This document shows, piece by piece, positions 1-8,450 of a DNA stretch of 64,000 nucleotides (within the stretch, counting starts at the first letter, position 1; every line of letters begins with the position of its first letter). The translations under genes were made by a program, and so were the position numbers. The stretch lies in contig NZ_CP126307.1 of NCBI RefSeq assembly GCF_030144325.1, forward strand, positions 4,182,001 through 4,246,000, in the 5' to 3' direction. Source of the stretch: Bosea vestrisii (GTDB lineage: Bacteria > Pseudomonadota > Alphaproteobacteria > Rhizobiales > Beijerinckiaceae). The notes beneath the pieces are model-generated. The model was not told where the DNA came from, made no database searches, and worked only from the letters and a program-made list of their open reading frames with translations.

Positions 1-1
1 C

Positions 2-1045
2 GGCACGGCGTCCGCCGGGATGCTGAAGGACATCATCGAGCGCACCATGATGGGCGGGATCGACCCGTTCCGCATCGAGGCCCTGTGGAGCGAGATTTAC
101 GATCACGGCTTCTGGGCCAAGGGCGGCGGTCCGATCGTCTATGCGGCGATGAGCGCGATTGAGCAGGCGATGCTGGACATCAAGGCCCGCAGCCTGAACA
201 TCCCGGTCTACGAACTGCTCGGAGGCCGCGTGCACGACAAGCTGCGGACCTATTGCAACGGCTGGTATTTCGGCTGCACACAGGACAGCCAGTTGCCGGC
301 CGCGGCGGAGAAGGCCGTCGCTGACGGCTACGACGCGCTGAAATTCTACCCCTTCGTCTCGATCCTGCCCGAGGGCAAGCTGCGTCACCCCTCCTTCCGC
401 GCCGCAAGTGACCGCAGCGTCGTCAAGCGCGCGGTCACGACCGTCGGCGAGATCCGCCGCGCCGTTGGCCCCGATGTCGAGATCATGCTCGATCTCTCGG
501 CCGGGCTAACGCCGGACGATACGATCCGGTTCTGCCGGGCGGTCGAGGACCTCGACATCACCTATGTCGAGGAGCCGGCCGTGCCGGGCGATGTCGGTGC
601 CTTGGTCAAGATCGCCAAGGGCATCTCGCAGCGCATCGCGGTGGGGGAGCGCGTCTATTCGCGCTATGGCTTCCGCGACATCCTCGAAAGCCGCGCCGCC
701 GACATCCTGCAGCCGGACATCGGCAACACCGGCGGCCTGCTGGAAGCCCGCAAGATCGCGGCGATGGCCGAAGCCTACAGCATGAAGGTCCAGCCTCATA
801 TCTGTGCCAGCGCGCTGTCGACCGCGGTCGGCATGCATTTCAGCGCCTCGATCCCGAATTTCTACATCCAGGAGCATTTCCCCTACTGGGCGCGGATTCC
901 CGGCCATGTCGATGTGCTGGAGAATCCGATCGAGGCGTCGGTCAAGGGCGGCATCATCCCTGTCAGCGCCGCCGCGGGCTTCGGTGTCGAGCTGCGCCGC
1001 AACGCGCTCGGAAACTCGGTCTACGGCGGATTTACGCTGTCATGA
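2..1045 (+). CDS. Enolase-superfamily (mandelate racemase/muconate lactonizing type) sugar-acid dehydratase, 5' partial
   Basis: The frame is open to the left edge, so the N-terminal capping domain is cut; 347 residues are visible. The barrel domain shows the superfamily metal ligands in order: Asp in DLSAG, Glu in VEEPA and Glu in VGERV, then QPDIGNTGG and a candidate catalytic His in QPHICAS. This is the pattern of mandelate racemase-like acid-sugar dehydratases, which abstract the proton alpha to a carboxylate. An internal ATG at 20 is too far into the domain to be the natural start. The substrate cannot be read from sequence; galactonate or another aldonate is possible. It stands alone upstream of a small gene and an IS remnant. 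Confidence 0.85.
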   Translation, partial: GTASAGMLKDIIERTMMGGIDPFRIEALWSEIYDHGFWAKGGGPIVYAAMSAIEQAMLDIKARSLNIPVYELLGGRVHDKLRTYCNGWYFGCTQDSQLPAAAEKAVADGYDALKFYPFVSILPEGKLRHPSFRAASDRSVVKRAVTTVGEIRRAVGPDVEIMLDLSAGLTPDDTIRFCRAVEDLDITYVEEPAVPGDVGALVKIAKGISQRIAVGERVYSRYGFRDILESRAADILQPDIGNTGGLLEARKIAAMAEAYSMKVQPHICASALSTAVGMHFSASIPNFYIQEHFPYWARIPGHVDVLENPIEASVKGGIIPVSAAAGFGVELRRNALGNSVYGGFTLS

Positions 1046-1091
1046 CGGCCGGCAACAGACGAACCATAATCGAGACAACAAAGGGATCGCG

Positions 1092-1340
1092 ATGTTCATC
1101 GCTCTGAAAATCAAAGCAAAGTCCGTCTATCATGGCTACGACGAGAAGAGAGAACTCATCGTCGAACCCGTCGCCTCGGCGGATTTCGTCGAGAAGCTCA
1201 TCAAGATCGACCGGATCCTGTCCTTCACCGAGGACTACGTCTTCATCGAGTGCCCGCACGATACGGTGCAGACTTGGGAGTACGAGGGGTCGCTCGCCGA
1301 CATCAAAGCCAAGCTGGCGTCGATTCGCGCTCTTGTTTGA
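1092..1340 (+). CDS. Small hypothetical protein, 82 aa
   Basis: I do not recognise the family. The ATG is preceded by a weak purine stretch (AAGGGA) and the gene starts 46 bases after the dehydratase gene, so the two could be cotranscribed. The protein is charged and soluble, with no signal peptide or membrane segment, and ends in an amphipathic, helix-like LADIKAKLASIRALV. Its last codons overlap the broken end of the IS3 remnant on the other strand, so the C-terminus could be altered by the insertion. Even composition and the clean open frame favour a real gene. Confidence 0.45.
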   Translation: MFIALKIKAKSVYHGYDEKRELIVEPVASADFVEKLIKIDRILSFTEDYVFIECPHDTVQTWEYEGSLADIKAKLASIRALV

Positions 1341-1710
1341 CGGCCAAAGCCCGGCTGCCAGATTCCAGGGACCGACGGCCGATCGCGCCAATCCCGAGCG
1401 CGCTCTTGCGCCCGCCACGCCGGCGCACCGTCAGCCGCTGCTCCCGATACAGCCGGAACAGCTTCTTGTGGTTCAGCGCGATGCCGTCCCGCCGCAGCAG
1501 GATGTGCAGGGGCCGGTAGCCGAGCCGCCGTCGCTGACCCGCAAGAGTCTTCAGCCGCTCCCGGATTTCCACATCGTCTGATCACCGCGAGGCATAGCGA
1601 TAGGACTTCGGGGCGAGCCCGATCAGACCGCAGGCCGGACGCTGCGAGTAGCTCTTCTCTTCGATCGCCCAGTTCACGAACACTTTCCGCGATCCGGGCT
1701 TCAGAAGTTT
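1303..1710 (-). pseudogene. IS3-family transposase OrfB, truncated with in-frame stop
   Basis: The frame picks up near the end of orfA (KPGSRKVFVNWA), as expected for -1 frameshifting between orfA and orfB. It continues through QRPACGLIGLAPKSYRYASR, meets a TGA stop (minus strand, 1582-1584), and resumes in the same frame with DDVEIRERLKTLAGQRRRLGY and NHKKLFRLYREQRLTVRRRGG. The family continues from here into the DDE integrase core; here similarity is lost before about 1370 and the frame runs off into the neighbouring gene. One nonsense change and a 3' truncation make this a clear pseudogene. Confidence 0.8.
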
Positions 1711-1967
1711 TTCCCGAGCGCCTCGCGCAGCGTCGCGACGTCCAGCATCGATTCCGCCAGAAGCTTCTTGAGCTTGCGGTTCTCGTCGTCCAATGCCTTC
1801 AGCCGACGCGCGTCGGATACCTCCATGCCGCCATAGCGACTGCGCCAATTGTAGAAGGTGGCGTCGCTGATCCCGTGCTTGCGGCAGATGTCCGCCACCG
1901 CAATTCCGGCCTGATGCTCTTTCAGCACCGCAATGATCTGCTCTTCGCTGAACCGGCTCTTCTTCAT
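1701..1967 (-). CDS. IS3-family transposase OrfA (HTH_Tnp_1), 88 aa
   Basis: Full length for the family. It begins KKSRFSEEQI, has a helix-turn-helix around AVADICRKHGISDATFYNWR (residues about 24-43), then a leucine-zipper-like helix (LKALDDENRKLKKLL) that mediates OrfA/OrfAB multimerisation. OrfA binds the terminal repeats. The ATG follows a GGAAGGAGACGGAG ribosome site. Read alone it is intact, but its partner OrfB is destroyed, so it is probably inert or at most an inhibitor of related elements. Confidence 0.85.
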   Translation of the reverse strand: MKKSRFSEEQIIAVLKEHQAGIAVADICRKHGISDATFYNWRSRYGGMEVSDARRLKALDDENRKLKKLLAESMLDVATLREALGKNF

Positions 1968-2106
1968 CTCCGTCTCCTTCCGACGGAGTCCAATTCAAAC
2001 CGAGGACCCCTCAGGGGGCAACGTCAGATTCTAACGAGGGCGACGTCTTAGGAAGGAAGACGCCCCCGGCTGCCGGTGGCTAGCCGGGGCCGCCTGAGGC
2101 CGAGGA

Positions 2107-3033
2107 TCAGGGCTGGCCTGGATTGTGGCGGGAGTTATGTGACAGGCGAGGGACGTCAATGCCGACGACGTCGCAATGGGCGTGCAGCATGGCGGAGAAA
2201 TCCTTGCCGCCGAAGCCGCGAGCTCGTGCCGAGGAAAAAGCCTCTCGGGCCGCCGCGGCCATTGGCATTGGAACCTTGGCCGAGTTGGCCGACTCCATCA
2301 CGAGAGTGAGGTCCTTATGAGCCAAGTCAATGGTAAAGCCGGGTTCGACGTCGCCGATGAGCGCCTTGGTGGGCCAGGCAATCTTCAGCTGGCCGTTGAA
2401 TGCCGTCGTCCCGTAGAGGACGTCCAACGTGCTATCGAGATCGAGGCCGAAGCGTTGAGCCAGCGACAAAGCCTCGGCGTTCATTTGGCAGGACGCGACC
2501 GCGAGGAAGTTGTTTACGATTTTCGTCCGCGTCCCGGCGCCGCAGCCGCCGCAGTGGTAGATGGTCGAGCCCATCGCTTCGAGCGCCGGCTTGACGCGCT
2601 CGAAATCCGCGGCCTCGCCTCCGACCATGAAGAGGGACTGGCCGGCATCCGCATGCGAGGCCAGGCGTCCCACCGGCGCGTCGACGAAGGCGACGCCCTG
2701 CGTCTGGCAGCTCGCCGCGATAGCATCGGTCGTGTTAGCGTCCACGGTGCTCATGTCCATGACGAGGGAACCGGGACGCGCCGCCGACAGGATACCGCCC
2801 GGCCCCGCTACGATTTCTGAGACGATCGCCGAGTTCGGCAGCATAGTGATGATCACGTCCGAGCGTGCACTGACGTCGGCGACCGAGCTTCCGGCCTCGG
2901 CTCCAAGCTCGACGAGCGCCTCGACTGCCGCACGATTGAGATCGTGCACCACGAGCTCGAAGCCACGGCGCCGCAGGTTGGAGGCCATCGGGCGTCCCAT
3001 GCGCCCTAGTCCAATGAAGCCGATCTTGTCCAT
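2107..3033 (-). CDS. NAD(P)-dependent beta-hydroxyacid dehydrogenase (3-hydroxyisobutyrate dehydrogenase family)
   Basis: 308 aa, normal family length. The N-terminal Rossmann fold opens with IGFIGLGRMGRPMA (GxGxxG). The substrate loop is FVDAPVGRLASHADAG, where the family usually has DAPVSGG. The catalytic Lys lies in TKIVNN and the C-terminal helical domain ends GGKDFSAMLHAHCD. Members oxidise 3-hydroxy acids such as 3-hydroxyisobutyrate, tartronate semialdehyde or glutarate-type hydroxyacids. The ATG has a GGAGG site 5 bases upstream. It is the last gene of the minus-strand CoA-ester cluster, behind an aldehyde dehydrogenase remnant, so it may handle a hydroxyacid made there. Confidence 0.85.
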   Translation of the reverse strand: MDKIGFIGLGRMGRPMASNLRRRGFELVVHDLNRAAVEALVELGAEAGSSVADVSARSDVIITMLPNSAIVSEIVAGPGGILSAARPGSLVMDMSTVDANTTDAIAASCQTQGVAFVDAPVGRLASHADAGQSLFMVGGEAADFERVKPALEAMGSTIYHCGGCGAGTRTKIVNNFLAVASCQMNAEALSLAQRFGLDLDSTLDVLYGTTAFNGQLKIAWPTKALIGDVEPGFTIDLAHKDLTLVMESANSAKVPMPMAAAAREAFSSARARGFGGKDFSAMLHAHCDVVGIDVPRLSHNSRHNPGQP

Positions 3034-3099
3034 TTTTCCTCCAGGGTTGGTTTTGTCGCCGTCTCAGACGGGCTGCGCGTAGGACGTCTTAACGGTCGT

Positions 3100-3300
3100 T
3101 TAGAATTCGGCGGCGTAGCGACCCTGCTCACGGGCTCCGTAACTCGATCCCTTCGGCCCGCCGAACGGGACGTGATAGTCCAGCCCCGCCGTGGGCAGAT
3201 TGACCAGCCACGCGCCCCGCCTGCAAATCGGCGATGATCTTCTTGGTGATATCGCCGTGAAGGCTCGCTGGGTCGGGAACTTGACGAGCGTGAACGCTGG
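3100..3300 (-). pseudogene. Aldehyde dehydrogenase C-terminal remnant
   Basis: The minus strand encodes WLVNLPTAGLDYHVPFGG followed by KGSSYGAREQGRYAAEF. This is the C-terminal oligomerisation segment typical of ketoglutarate-semialdehyde-type aldehyde dehydrogenases. The piece just upstream (LHGDITKKIIADLQAG) lies in another frame, so at least one frameshift is present near 3230. Nothing of the cofactor or catalytic domains remains. It sits between the MaoC-type hydratase and hydroxyacid dehydrogenase genes and probably marks a gene lost from this operon. Confidence 0.7.
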
Positions 3301-3354
3301 TTCTGGACATCGCCGTTCTCGGCGACGGGCGCCGGAGGTGCGCATGGGCGGTAC

Positions 3355-4212
3355 TCAGGACCACGAAGCTTCAGCGTTCATGCAGAGGGCGCCATTCTGC
3401 TTCGCGGTCCAGACTTTCAGCAAATCGCGGTCTTCCCTCGCATGCAGCGCAAACGCGTCATCATCGAAGAGCGGGGAAAGGCCCCGGAAGCTGAAATGCG
3501 AGGGCGGCGCTCCGAGCAACTCCGACGCATAGTAGAAGAGCAGGGCGGCTTGCAGCGGACCATGGACGATCAGGCCTGGGTAGCCTTCGACCTCGGTGAC
3601 ATAGCACCGGTCATAGTGGATGCGATGGCCGTTGAAAGTCAGCGCCGAGTAGCGGAACAACAGCGGCGCCTCGGCCTTCATCGGCCGCTGGTGGACGCCC
3701 TGCTCCGCGGGTGGCACGGCCTTGACGGCCCCACCTGTAGCGTCGAGCCCGCGATAGACGATGTCCTGCCGCTCCTCCAGCACGAGGGTCCCATTGGCCT
3801 CGATGCGATGCTGGATGGTAACGAAGCAGAGCGTGCCCGTGCGTCCTTCCTTGAGAGCGACATTCTCAATCCGAGAGGTCCGCTTCGCGATATCGCCGAC
3901 CCGGAGGTCGCCATGGAAGTTGAAGGCGCCACCTGCCCACATCCGGCGCGGCAAAGGCACCGGCGGCATGAAGCCGCCGCGGGCCGGGTGGCCATCGGGT
4001 CCGAGGTTCGCGGTTGGCACCGCCGGCTGCGCCAGGCAAAAATGGATCAGCCGCGGCACGACTTCTCCGGGCAGGGGCGCGGCGCCGGCGAAGTCCATCG
4101 TTGCATGGTATTTGCGCGCAAGGTCCTCGCTGACGATATCCGTTCCGATATCCTCACGGCCGATCCAATCGCGCAGATCGTCGATGTCGAAGCGAGGCCC
4201 TGCGGTGCTCAC
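3355..4212 (-). CDS. MaoC/FAS1-type acyl-CoA hydratase (itaconyl-/mesaconyl-C4-CoA hydratase-like)
   Basis: 285 aa, GTG start 14 bases after the CoA-transferase stop, so translationally close. It has two hot-dog halves: an N-terminal FAS1-like dehydratase domain (LPGEVVPRLIHFCLAQP, PLPRRMWAGG) and a C-terminal MaoC half with SALTFNGHRIHYDRCYVTEVEGYPGLIVHGPLQ split across its conserved Asn/His/Tyr and HGP motif. This architecture is shared by HTD2-like enzymes, mesaconyl-C4-CoA hydratase and itaconyl-CoA hydratase. With the CoA-transferase next door it should hydrate an unsaturated diacid CoA ester. The precise substrate is inference. Confidence 0.8.
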   Translation of the reverse strand: MSTAGPRFDIDDLRDWIGREDIGTDIVSEDLARKYHATMDFAGAAPLPGEVVPRLIHFCLAQPAVPTANLGPDGHPARGGFMPPVPLPRRMWAGGAFNFHGDLRVGDIAKRTSRIENVALKEGRTGTLCFVTIQHRIEANGTLVLEERQDIVYRGLDATGGAVKAVPPAEQGVHQRPMKAEAPLLFRYSALTFNGHRIHYDRCYVTEVEGYPGLIVHGPLQAALLFYYASELLGAPPSHFSFRGLSPLFDDDAFALHAREDRDLLKVWTAKQNGALCMNAEASWS

Positions 4213-4226
4213 GAGGCGTGTCTTTC

Positions 4227-5342
4227 TTAGGTGTGCAGCAGGGCATGCTGGCCGATGGCCGGCACTCGTCCGTAGTCGCGCTCCTGGCCGATGACGATCG
4301 GCGCTGGTGCCGGGAAAGCGACCGGTCCGGCCGGCGTCTCAACCGTGATCCGGCGCAGATGCGGGTGGGTGGAGAGGGCCGCCATATCGTTGACAGAAGC
4401 AAATGCGATATCAGCTCGCGTCAACAATTCCCTCGCTTCCACGTCGTCGAGCGCGCCGAAGGCTGTGCCGACGGCCTCGTCGGTCAGGCTGCGGTTGCGC
4501 ACACGGGCGACGTTCCTGGCGAAACGCTCGTCAGTGGCGAGTGCGGGCAGACGCAGGAACTCGGCGCAGAATTTCCCCCATTCTCGGTCGCTCTGTATCG
4601 AGATCAAGATCTGCTTGCCGTCACGGGTGGTGAAGACGCCGTAAGGCGCAATCGAGGGGTGGGCGAGGCCGAGGCGCTGGGGCGGTTTTCCGCCCTCCTG
4701 ATGGAGCAAAGGCACGGTCAACCAATCGGCCATCACGTCGAACATCGACACACGGATATCAGCGCCCTCGCCGGTGATGCCACGGGCGATCAGCGCTTCG
4801 AGGATCGCGGCATGGGCCGTTGCGCCGGTTGCGATATCGACGATGGACGTGCCGACGCGAGCCGGCTCGGCGGGACCTCCGGTGATGGAGGACAGGCCGG
4901 ATTCGGCCTGGATCAGGAGGTCGTAGGCCTTGCGCTCGGCGAAGGGACCGGTCTCGCCATAGCCGCTGATCGAGCACGAGATCAGACGCGGATGGCTTTT
5001 GCGCAACTTTTCGCTGCCAAAACCGAGCCGGCCGAGCGCGCCGGGCTTGAGATTCTGTACCAGCACATCCGCCTGGCCGAGCAGCTCGCGAAGTGTCTGC
5101 TTGCCCTCCGGCGCGGCGAGATCGACGATGAGCGACTCCTTGCCGCGGTTCAGCCAGACGAAATAGCTGGATTGACCCTTGGTGACGTCGTCATAACCCC
5201 GCGCGAAATCACCCTCTGGCCGCTCGATCTTGATGACGCGCGCTCCAGCATCCGCGAGGCGCGAGGTGCAAAACGGAGCCGCGACCGCCTGTTCGATCGC
5301 AACGACGAAAAGGCCTTCTAGAGGGCGACGAGCGGGTGGCAT
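4227..5342 (-). CDS. Class III CoA-transferase (CaiB/BaiF family)
   Basis: 371 aa from the ATG at 5342. The N-terminus PLEGLFVVAIEQAVAAPFC followed by DAGARVIKIERPEGDFAR is characteristic, as is YDLLIQAESGLSSITGGP. The catalytic Asp that forms the aspartyl-CoA anhydride is in TSIVDIATG. The enzyme swaps CoA between acyl-CoA donors and free acids. A TTG at 5387 would give 15 more residues overlapping the quinone reductase stop, but ATG-PPARRPLEG matches the family start better. Flanked by hydratase and acyl-CoA dehydrogenase genes, it likely activates a dicarboxylic acid. Confidence 0.9.
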   Translation of the reverse strand: MPPARRPLEGLFVVAIEQAVAAPFCTSRLADAGARVIKIERPEGDFARGYDDVTKGQSSYFVWLNRGKESLIVDLAAPEGKQTLRELLGQADVLVQNLKPGALGRLGFGSEKLRKSHPRLISCSISGYGETGPFAERKAYDLLIQAESGLSSITGGPAEPARVGTSIVDIATGATAHAAILEALIARGITGEGADIRVSMFDVMADWLTVPLLHQEGGKPPQRLGLAHPSIAPYGVFTTRDGKQILISIQSDREWGKFCAEFLRLPALATDERFARNVARVRNRSLTDEAVGTAFGALDDVEARELLTRADIAFASVNDMAALSTHPHLRRITVETPAGPVAFPAPAPIVIGQERDYGRVPAIGQHALLHT

Positions 5343-5383
5343 TGGGAAATTTTTTTGGTCGGTGGCTAATCGATTTGTGGGCT

Positions 5384-6123
5384 TCAAACATTCCGCTGAA
5401 CGCCCGAGCGCGCGAGCACGCCCGGCTTAAGGCGTTCGTTGGGGCCATAATCGTCCGCCGAGTGGAAGAACAGGCGGGGCGTTTGATCGATCGTGAGCAA
5501 ACGTTCCCGATAGGCTTCCAGCTGCGCTTTTCGAGCCGGATCATCAATGCGGCCCGGCATATAGGCGACATAGGGGGGAGGACATCGAAACCTGTATAGC
5601 GGAGCAGGCCATTATGAACCGGCCAAAGCACAGAGAGGATGTCGCCGTCGATGCCGTCGGGAACGTACGTATCGGCCGAGGTGCCGGTCGTCGCCGCGAC
5701 CATCGCTAGCTTACCCTTGAACAGGCCCGTGTCGTATTTGCGACCGGTCGTATAGGCAAAACCGCGTGCGAAGACGCGGTCGGCCCAGCCCTTCATGATG
5801 GCCGGCATGCCAAACCACCAAACGGGGAATTGCAGGATCAACATGTCGGCCCGCGCCAGCTTGGCCTGCTCGGCGGCAATGTCGGCGGCGATGGTGCCGG
5901 TTTCCATCGCATGGGTCTGTTCACGAGCGATGCTGAGCCGGTTCGGATCGGAGCGCTCGCCAGTGAAATCGGACAAGCCGGTCACAGGCTGGAAGTTCAT
6001 CGCGTAGAGGTCCGAGACCTCGACCAAATGGCCTGCCTCTGTCAGCACCTGTACCGCCAAGTCGCGCATCGCGCCATTGAAGGAGGTGGGCTCCGGGTGG
6101 GCATAGATGAGGAGGACATTCAT
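5384..6123 (-). pseudogene. NAD(P)H:quinone reductase (flavodoxin-fold, NQO1/MdaB-like), single-base frameshift
   Basis: The first ~175 residues are intact: MNVLLIYAHPEPTSFNGAM, the FMN/FAD flavodoxin-fold start, then LQFPVWWFGMPAIMKGWADR and YDTGLFKGKLAMV. After LRYTGFDVLPP the frame is lost; the normal C-terminus (YVAYMPGRIDDPARKAQLEA, then LFFHSADDYGPNERL) is fully present in the -1 frame to a TGA at 5384. The break is in a run of six Gs on the plus strand (5573-5578); one more base restores the gene. GAAGG precedes the ATG, which lies 10 bases after the acyl-CoA dehydrogenase stop. Probably functional if the base is a sequencing error; otherwise truncated. Confidence 0.8.
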
Positions 6124-6133
6124 AAGCTGACCT

Positions 6134-7294
6134 TCAGTAAGAGCGCGGCATGCCGAGGACATGCTCGGCGAGATAGGACAGGATCAGGTTCGTTGAGATC
6201 GGCGCGACCTGGTAGAGCCGCGTCTCGCGGAACTTGCGCTCGACATCGTATTCTTCGGCGAAGCCGAAACCGCCATGGGTCTGGATGCAGGCGTTCGCCG
6301 CCTCGAAGGAGGCGTCCGCCGCCAGCATCTTGGCCATGTTCGCTTCGGCGCCTGGGTTCTCCCCGGCCTCGTAGAGGCGGATCGCCTCGCGCACCATCAG
6401 TTCGGCGGCACGCATGTTGGCGTATGACCGTGCGATCGGGAACTGGATACCCTGGTTCTGGCCGATCGGCCGGCCGAAGACCTGGCGTTCCTTGGCGTAG
6501 ATCGAGGCCTTGTCGATGAACCATTTCGCATCGCCGACGCATTCGGCGGCGATCAGGATGCGCTCGGCGTTCATACCGGAGAGAATGTAGCGGAAGCCCT
6601 TGCCCTCCTCGCCGACGAGGTTGGCAGCGGGCACTTTCACATTGTCGAAGAACACTTCGGTGGTGGCGTGGTTCATCATCGTCCGGATCGGCCGGATGGT
6701 CAGGCCATCCTTCAACGCCTCGCGCATGTCGAGGATGAAGACCGAGAGCCCGTCTGTGCGCTTCGCGACCTGGTCGCGCGGCGTGGTGCGGGCGAGCAGC
6801 AGCATCAGGTCCGATTGCGCCGCCCGGCTGGTCCAGATCTTCTGGCCGTTGACGATGTAGTGGTCGCCCTCGCGCCGGGCGGTGGTGCGCAACGCCGTGG
6901 TGTCGGTGCCGCTGGTCGGTTCGGTGACGCCGAAGGCCTGCAGGCGCAATTCACCCGAGGCGATCTTTGGCAGGTAGCGCTGCTTCTGGTCCTCGGTACC
7001 ATGCCGGAGCACCGTGCCCATCACATACATCTGGGCGTGGCAGGCGGCGCCATTGCAGCCCTGGCGCTGAATCTCCTCCATGATCGCCGCGGCGGCCGAG
7101 AGGGTGAGGCCCGCGCCGCCATATTCCTCCGGGATCAGCGCCGAGAGGAAGCCGCTCTCCGTCAGTGCCGTCACGAACTCGGTAGGATAGGCCATCTCGC
7201 GGTCGAGCTTGCGCCAGTACTCGCCGGGATAATCCGCGCACAACCTGCCGACCGCGTCGCGGATATCGGCGTGGGCCTCGGCAGAATGACTCAT
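6134..7294 (-). CDS. Acyl-CoA dehydrogenase
   Basis: 386 aa from ATG 7294, which has an AGGAG site (a GTG-type extension upstream is unlikely). Domains in order: helical N-domain, beta-domain with FGVTEPTSGTDTT and YIVNGQKIWTSRA, and C-terminal domain ending THGGFGFAEEYDVERKFRETRLYQ in pieces. FAD-dependent alpha,beta-desaturation with electrons passed to ETF, which is encoded at 18.5-20.3 kb. The usual YEGT catalytic Glu motif is replaced by YQVAPIS; a Glu in GMNAERILIA sits at the position used by isovaleryl- and long-chain enzymes. First enzyme gene behind the LysR regulator. Confidence 0.9.
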   Translation of the reverse strand: MSHSAEAHADIRDAVGRLCADYPGEYWRKLDREMAYPTEFVTALTESGFLSALIPEEYGGAGLTLSAAAAIMEEIQRQGCNGAACHAQMYVMGTVLRHGTEDQKQRYLPKIASGELRLQAFGVTEPTSGTDTTALRTTARREGDHYIVNGQKIWTSRAAQSDLMLLLARTTPRDQVAKRTDGLSVFILDMREALKDGLTIRPIRTMMNHATTEVFFDNVKVPAANLVGEEGKGFRYILSGMNAERILIAAECVGDAKWFIDKASIYAKERQVFGRPIGQNQGIQFPIARSYANMRAAELMVREAIRLYEAGENPGAEANMAKMLAADASFEAANACIQTHGGFGFAEEYDVERKFRETRLYQVAPISTNLILSYLAEHVLGMPRSY

Positions 7295-7374
7295 GATCGA
7301 TGTCGCTCCTGGAACAGCACCTTTTTGGTAGCTGTGCCGATGGCATATCGACAACGATAAGGTGGCGAGAACAG

Positions 7375-8348
7375 CTATGCCGGTTTTCTATCGCTTCCGG
7401 CTTTTTTGATGGAAACGTCTTCCAATATGCGACCGGACCAGACCCCCTGTGTGACGAGCGCTTCAATGGTCTTGGAGATAACGTGGCCGGCGAAGCGGGC
7501 CAGCCGGGGCGTTGGCCTGTCCGTTGGATAGGACATGATCAGGCGCCGCATTGGTATCGGATTAACAAGCGGAGCGGCGCAAAGCCGTCCCTTTTGGAGA
7601 TCCTTATGGATCGGCGCCAGGGGGAGCACGGTAACGCCGTGCCCGCTCCTCACTAGCGCTTTCAGAGTGGAGAAGTTGTCGGCCTCAACTTTAATGTCGA
7701 GCAAAATACCGCACTCCTCAGCGCAGCGCTCGACGATTGAACGTAGCCCATGTCCGCGGCTCGGCAGAAGCAGCCGCTCATGTTTAAGCTGAGAGAAGTC
7801 GACACTCTCGTCGGGCGACAGGCCGGCTCCCGGGGGCCGATCAGAAATAGCGTCTCCTCTAATAAGGGCTGAATGTGCAGCGTGCGCGCCGATTTTGGAT
7901 CGTAGAGTATCGCCGCATCGAGTTCCCCGCGATGGAGCCAGTCCAGCAGGTAGCCGGAATAGGCGCTGACGATCCGCAATGTCGCCTCGGGGTGTGCGTC
8001 CCGAAAGGCGGCGACCAGCGGCTCAGACAGAATGTCTGAAGCGGTTGGCGGCATCCCGATAGAAACGTGGCCCCGCAGCGGCGCGTTCTCATCCGCGACG
8101 ACGGCACGGATTTCTTCAAGCTCCGCCATAATCCGCGAGGCGTGCTGTAGAACGTCTTGCCCCTGCTCCGTGACGGTCATACCGCGGCCGTGACGTTGGA
8201 ACAGACGCACGCCAAGTTCTGCTTCCAGGAGTCGGATCTGCCGGCTCAGAGCGGGCTGGGCGATATGCAGCCGGTCAGCCGCCTTCGAGAGACTGCCGAG
8301 CTCGGCAACGTGGATGAGCGTTCTGAGCTGGGAAATATCCATAGACAT
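7375..8348 (-). pseudogene. LysR-family transcription regulator, single-base frameshift
   Basis: The N-terminal winged helix is typical: DISQLRTLIHVAELGSLSKA, then IAQPALSRQIRLLEAELG. The effector domain starts LRGHVSIGMPPTASD and reads to LFLIGP, where the frame is lost. The other frame then supplies GAGLSPDESVDFSQL and continues to TLKALVRSGHGVTVLPLAPI and the C-terminus. The break is in the G run 7832-7836; one extra base gives a normal protein of about 325 residues. It is divergent from the ThDP decarboxylase genes and upstream of the acyl-CoA dehydrogenase operon, so it could control either. A repeated 30-base motif lies in its promoter. Confidence 0.85.
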
Positions 8349-8358
8349 ATAATCCCGC

Positions 8359-8388
8359 TATATCTGATCGACAAAAAGGGTCGAGGTC
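8359..8388. promoter_or_regulatory. Candidate LysR-linked operator, copy 1 of a 30-base repeat
   Basis: TATATCTGAT, C, GACAA, four bases, GGTCGAGGTC. It lies in the 102-base gap between the LysR start and the TTG start of the ThDP decarboxylase. A second copy, identical at 25 of 30 positions, occurs at 34620-34649. The position between divergent genes is typical of LysR binding sites. Confidence 0.45.
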
Positions 8389-8450
8389 GAGGAGTATTTG
8401 ATAAGGCTATAAGGGCGCAGACATTGGATCGTTTCGCAAGGAGGCGCGCC

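Larger units (their letters stand above)
1303..2032 (-). mobile_element. IS3-family insertion sequence remnant (IS407-like), truncated
   Basis: One end is kept: an intact orfA and, beyond it near 2014-2032, a G/C-rich stretch (CCTCAGGGGGCAACGTCA on the plus strand) that resembles an IS3-group terminal repeat. orfB survives only in its first part and has an in-frame stop. The other end, with the DDE catalytic domain and second inverted repeat, is missing. The element can no longer move itself. The exact borders are estimates because only one end is present. Confidence 0.75.

Noticed and set aside
4218..5321. 367-codon plus-strand frame opposite the CoA-transferase
   Set aside because: Shadow of a clearly recognised gene, with no motifs or ribosome site.
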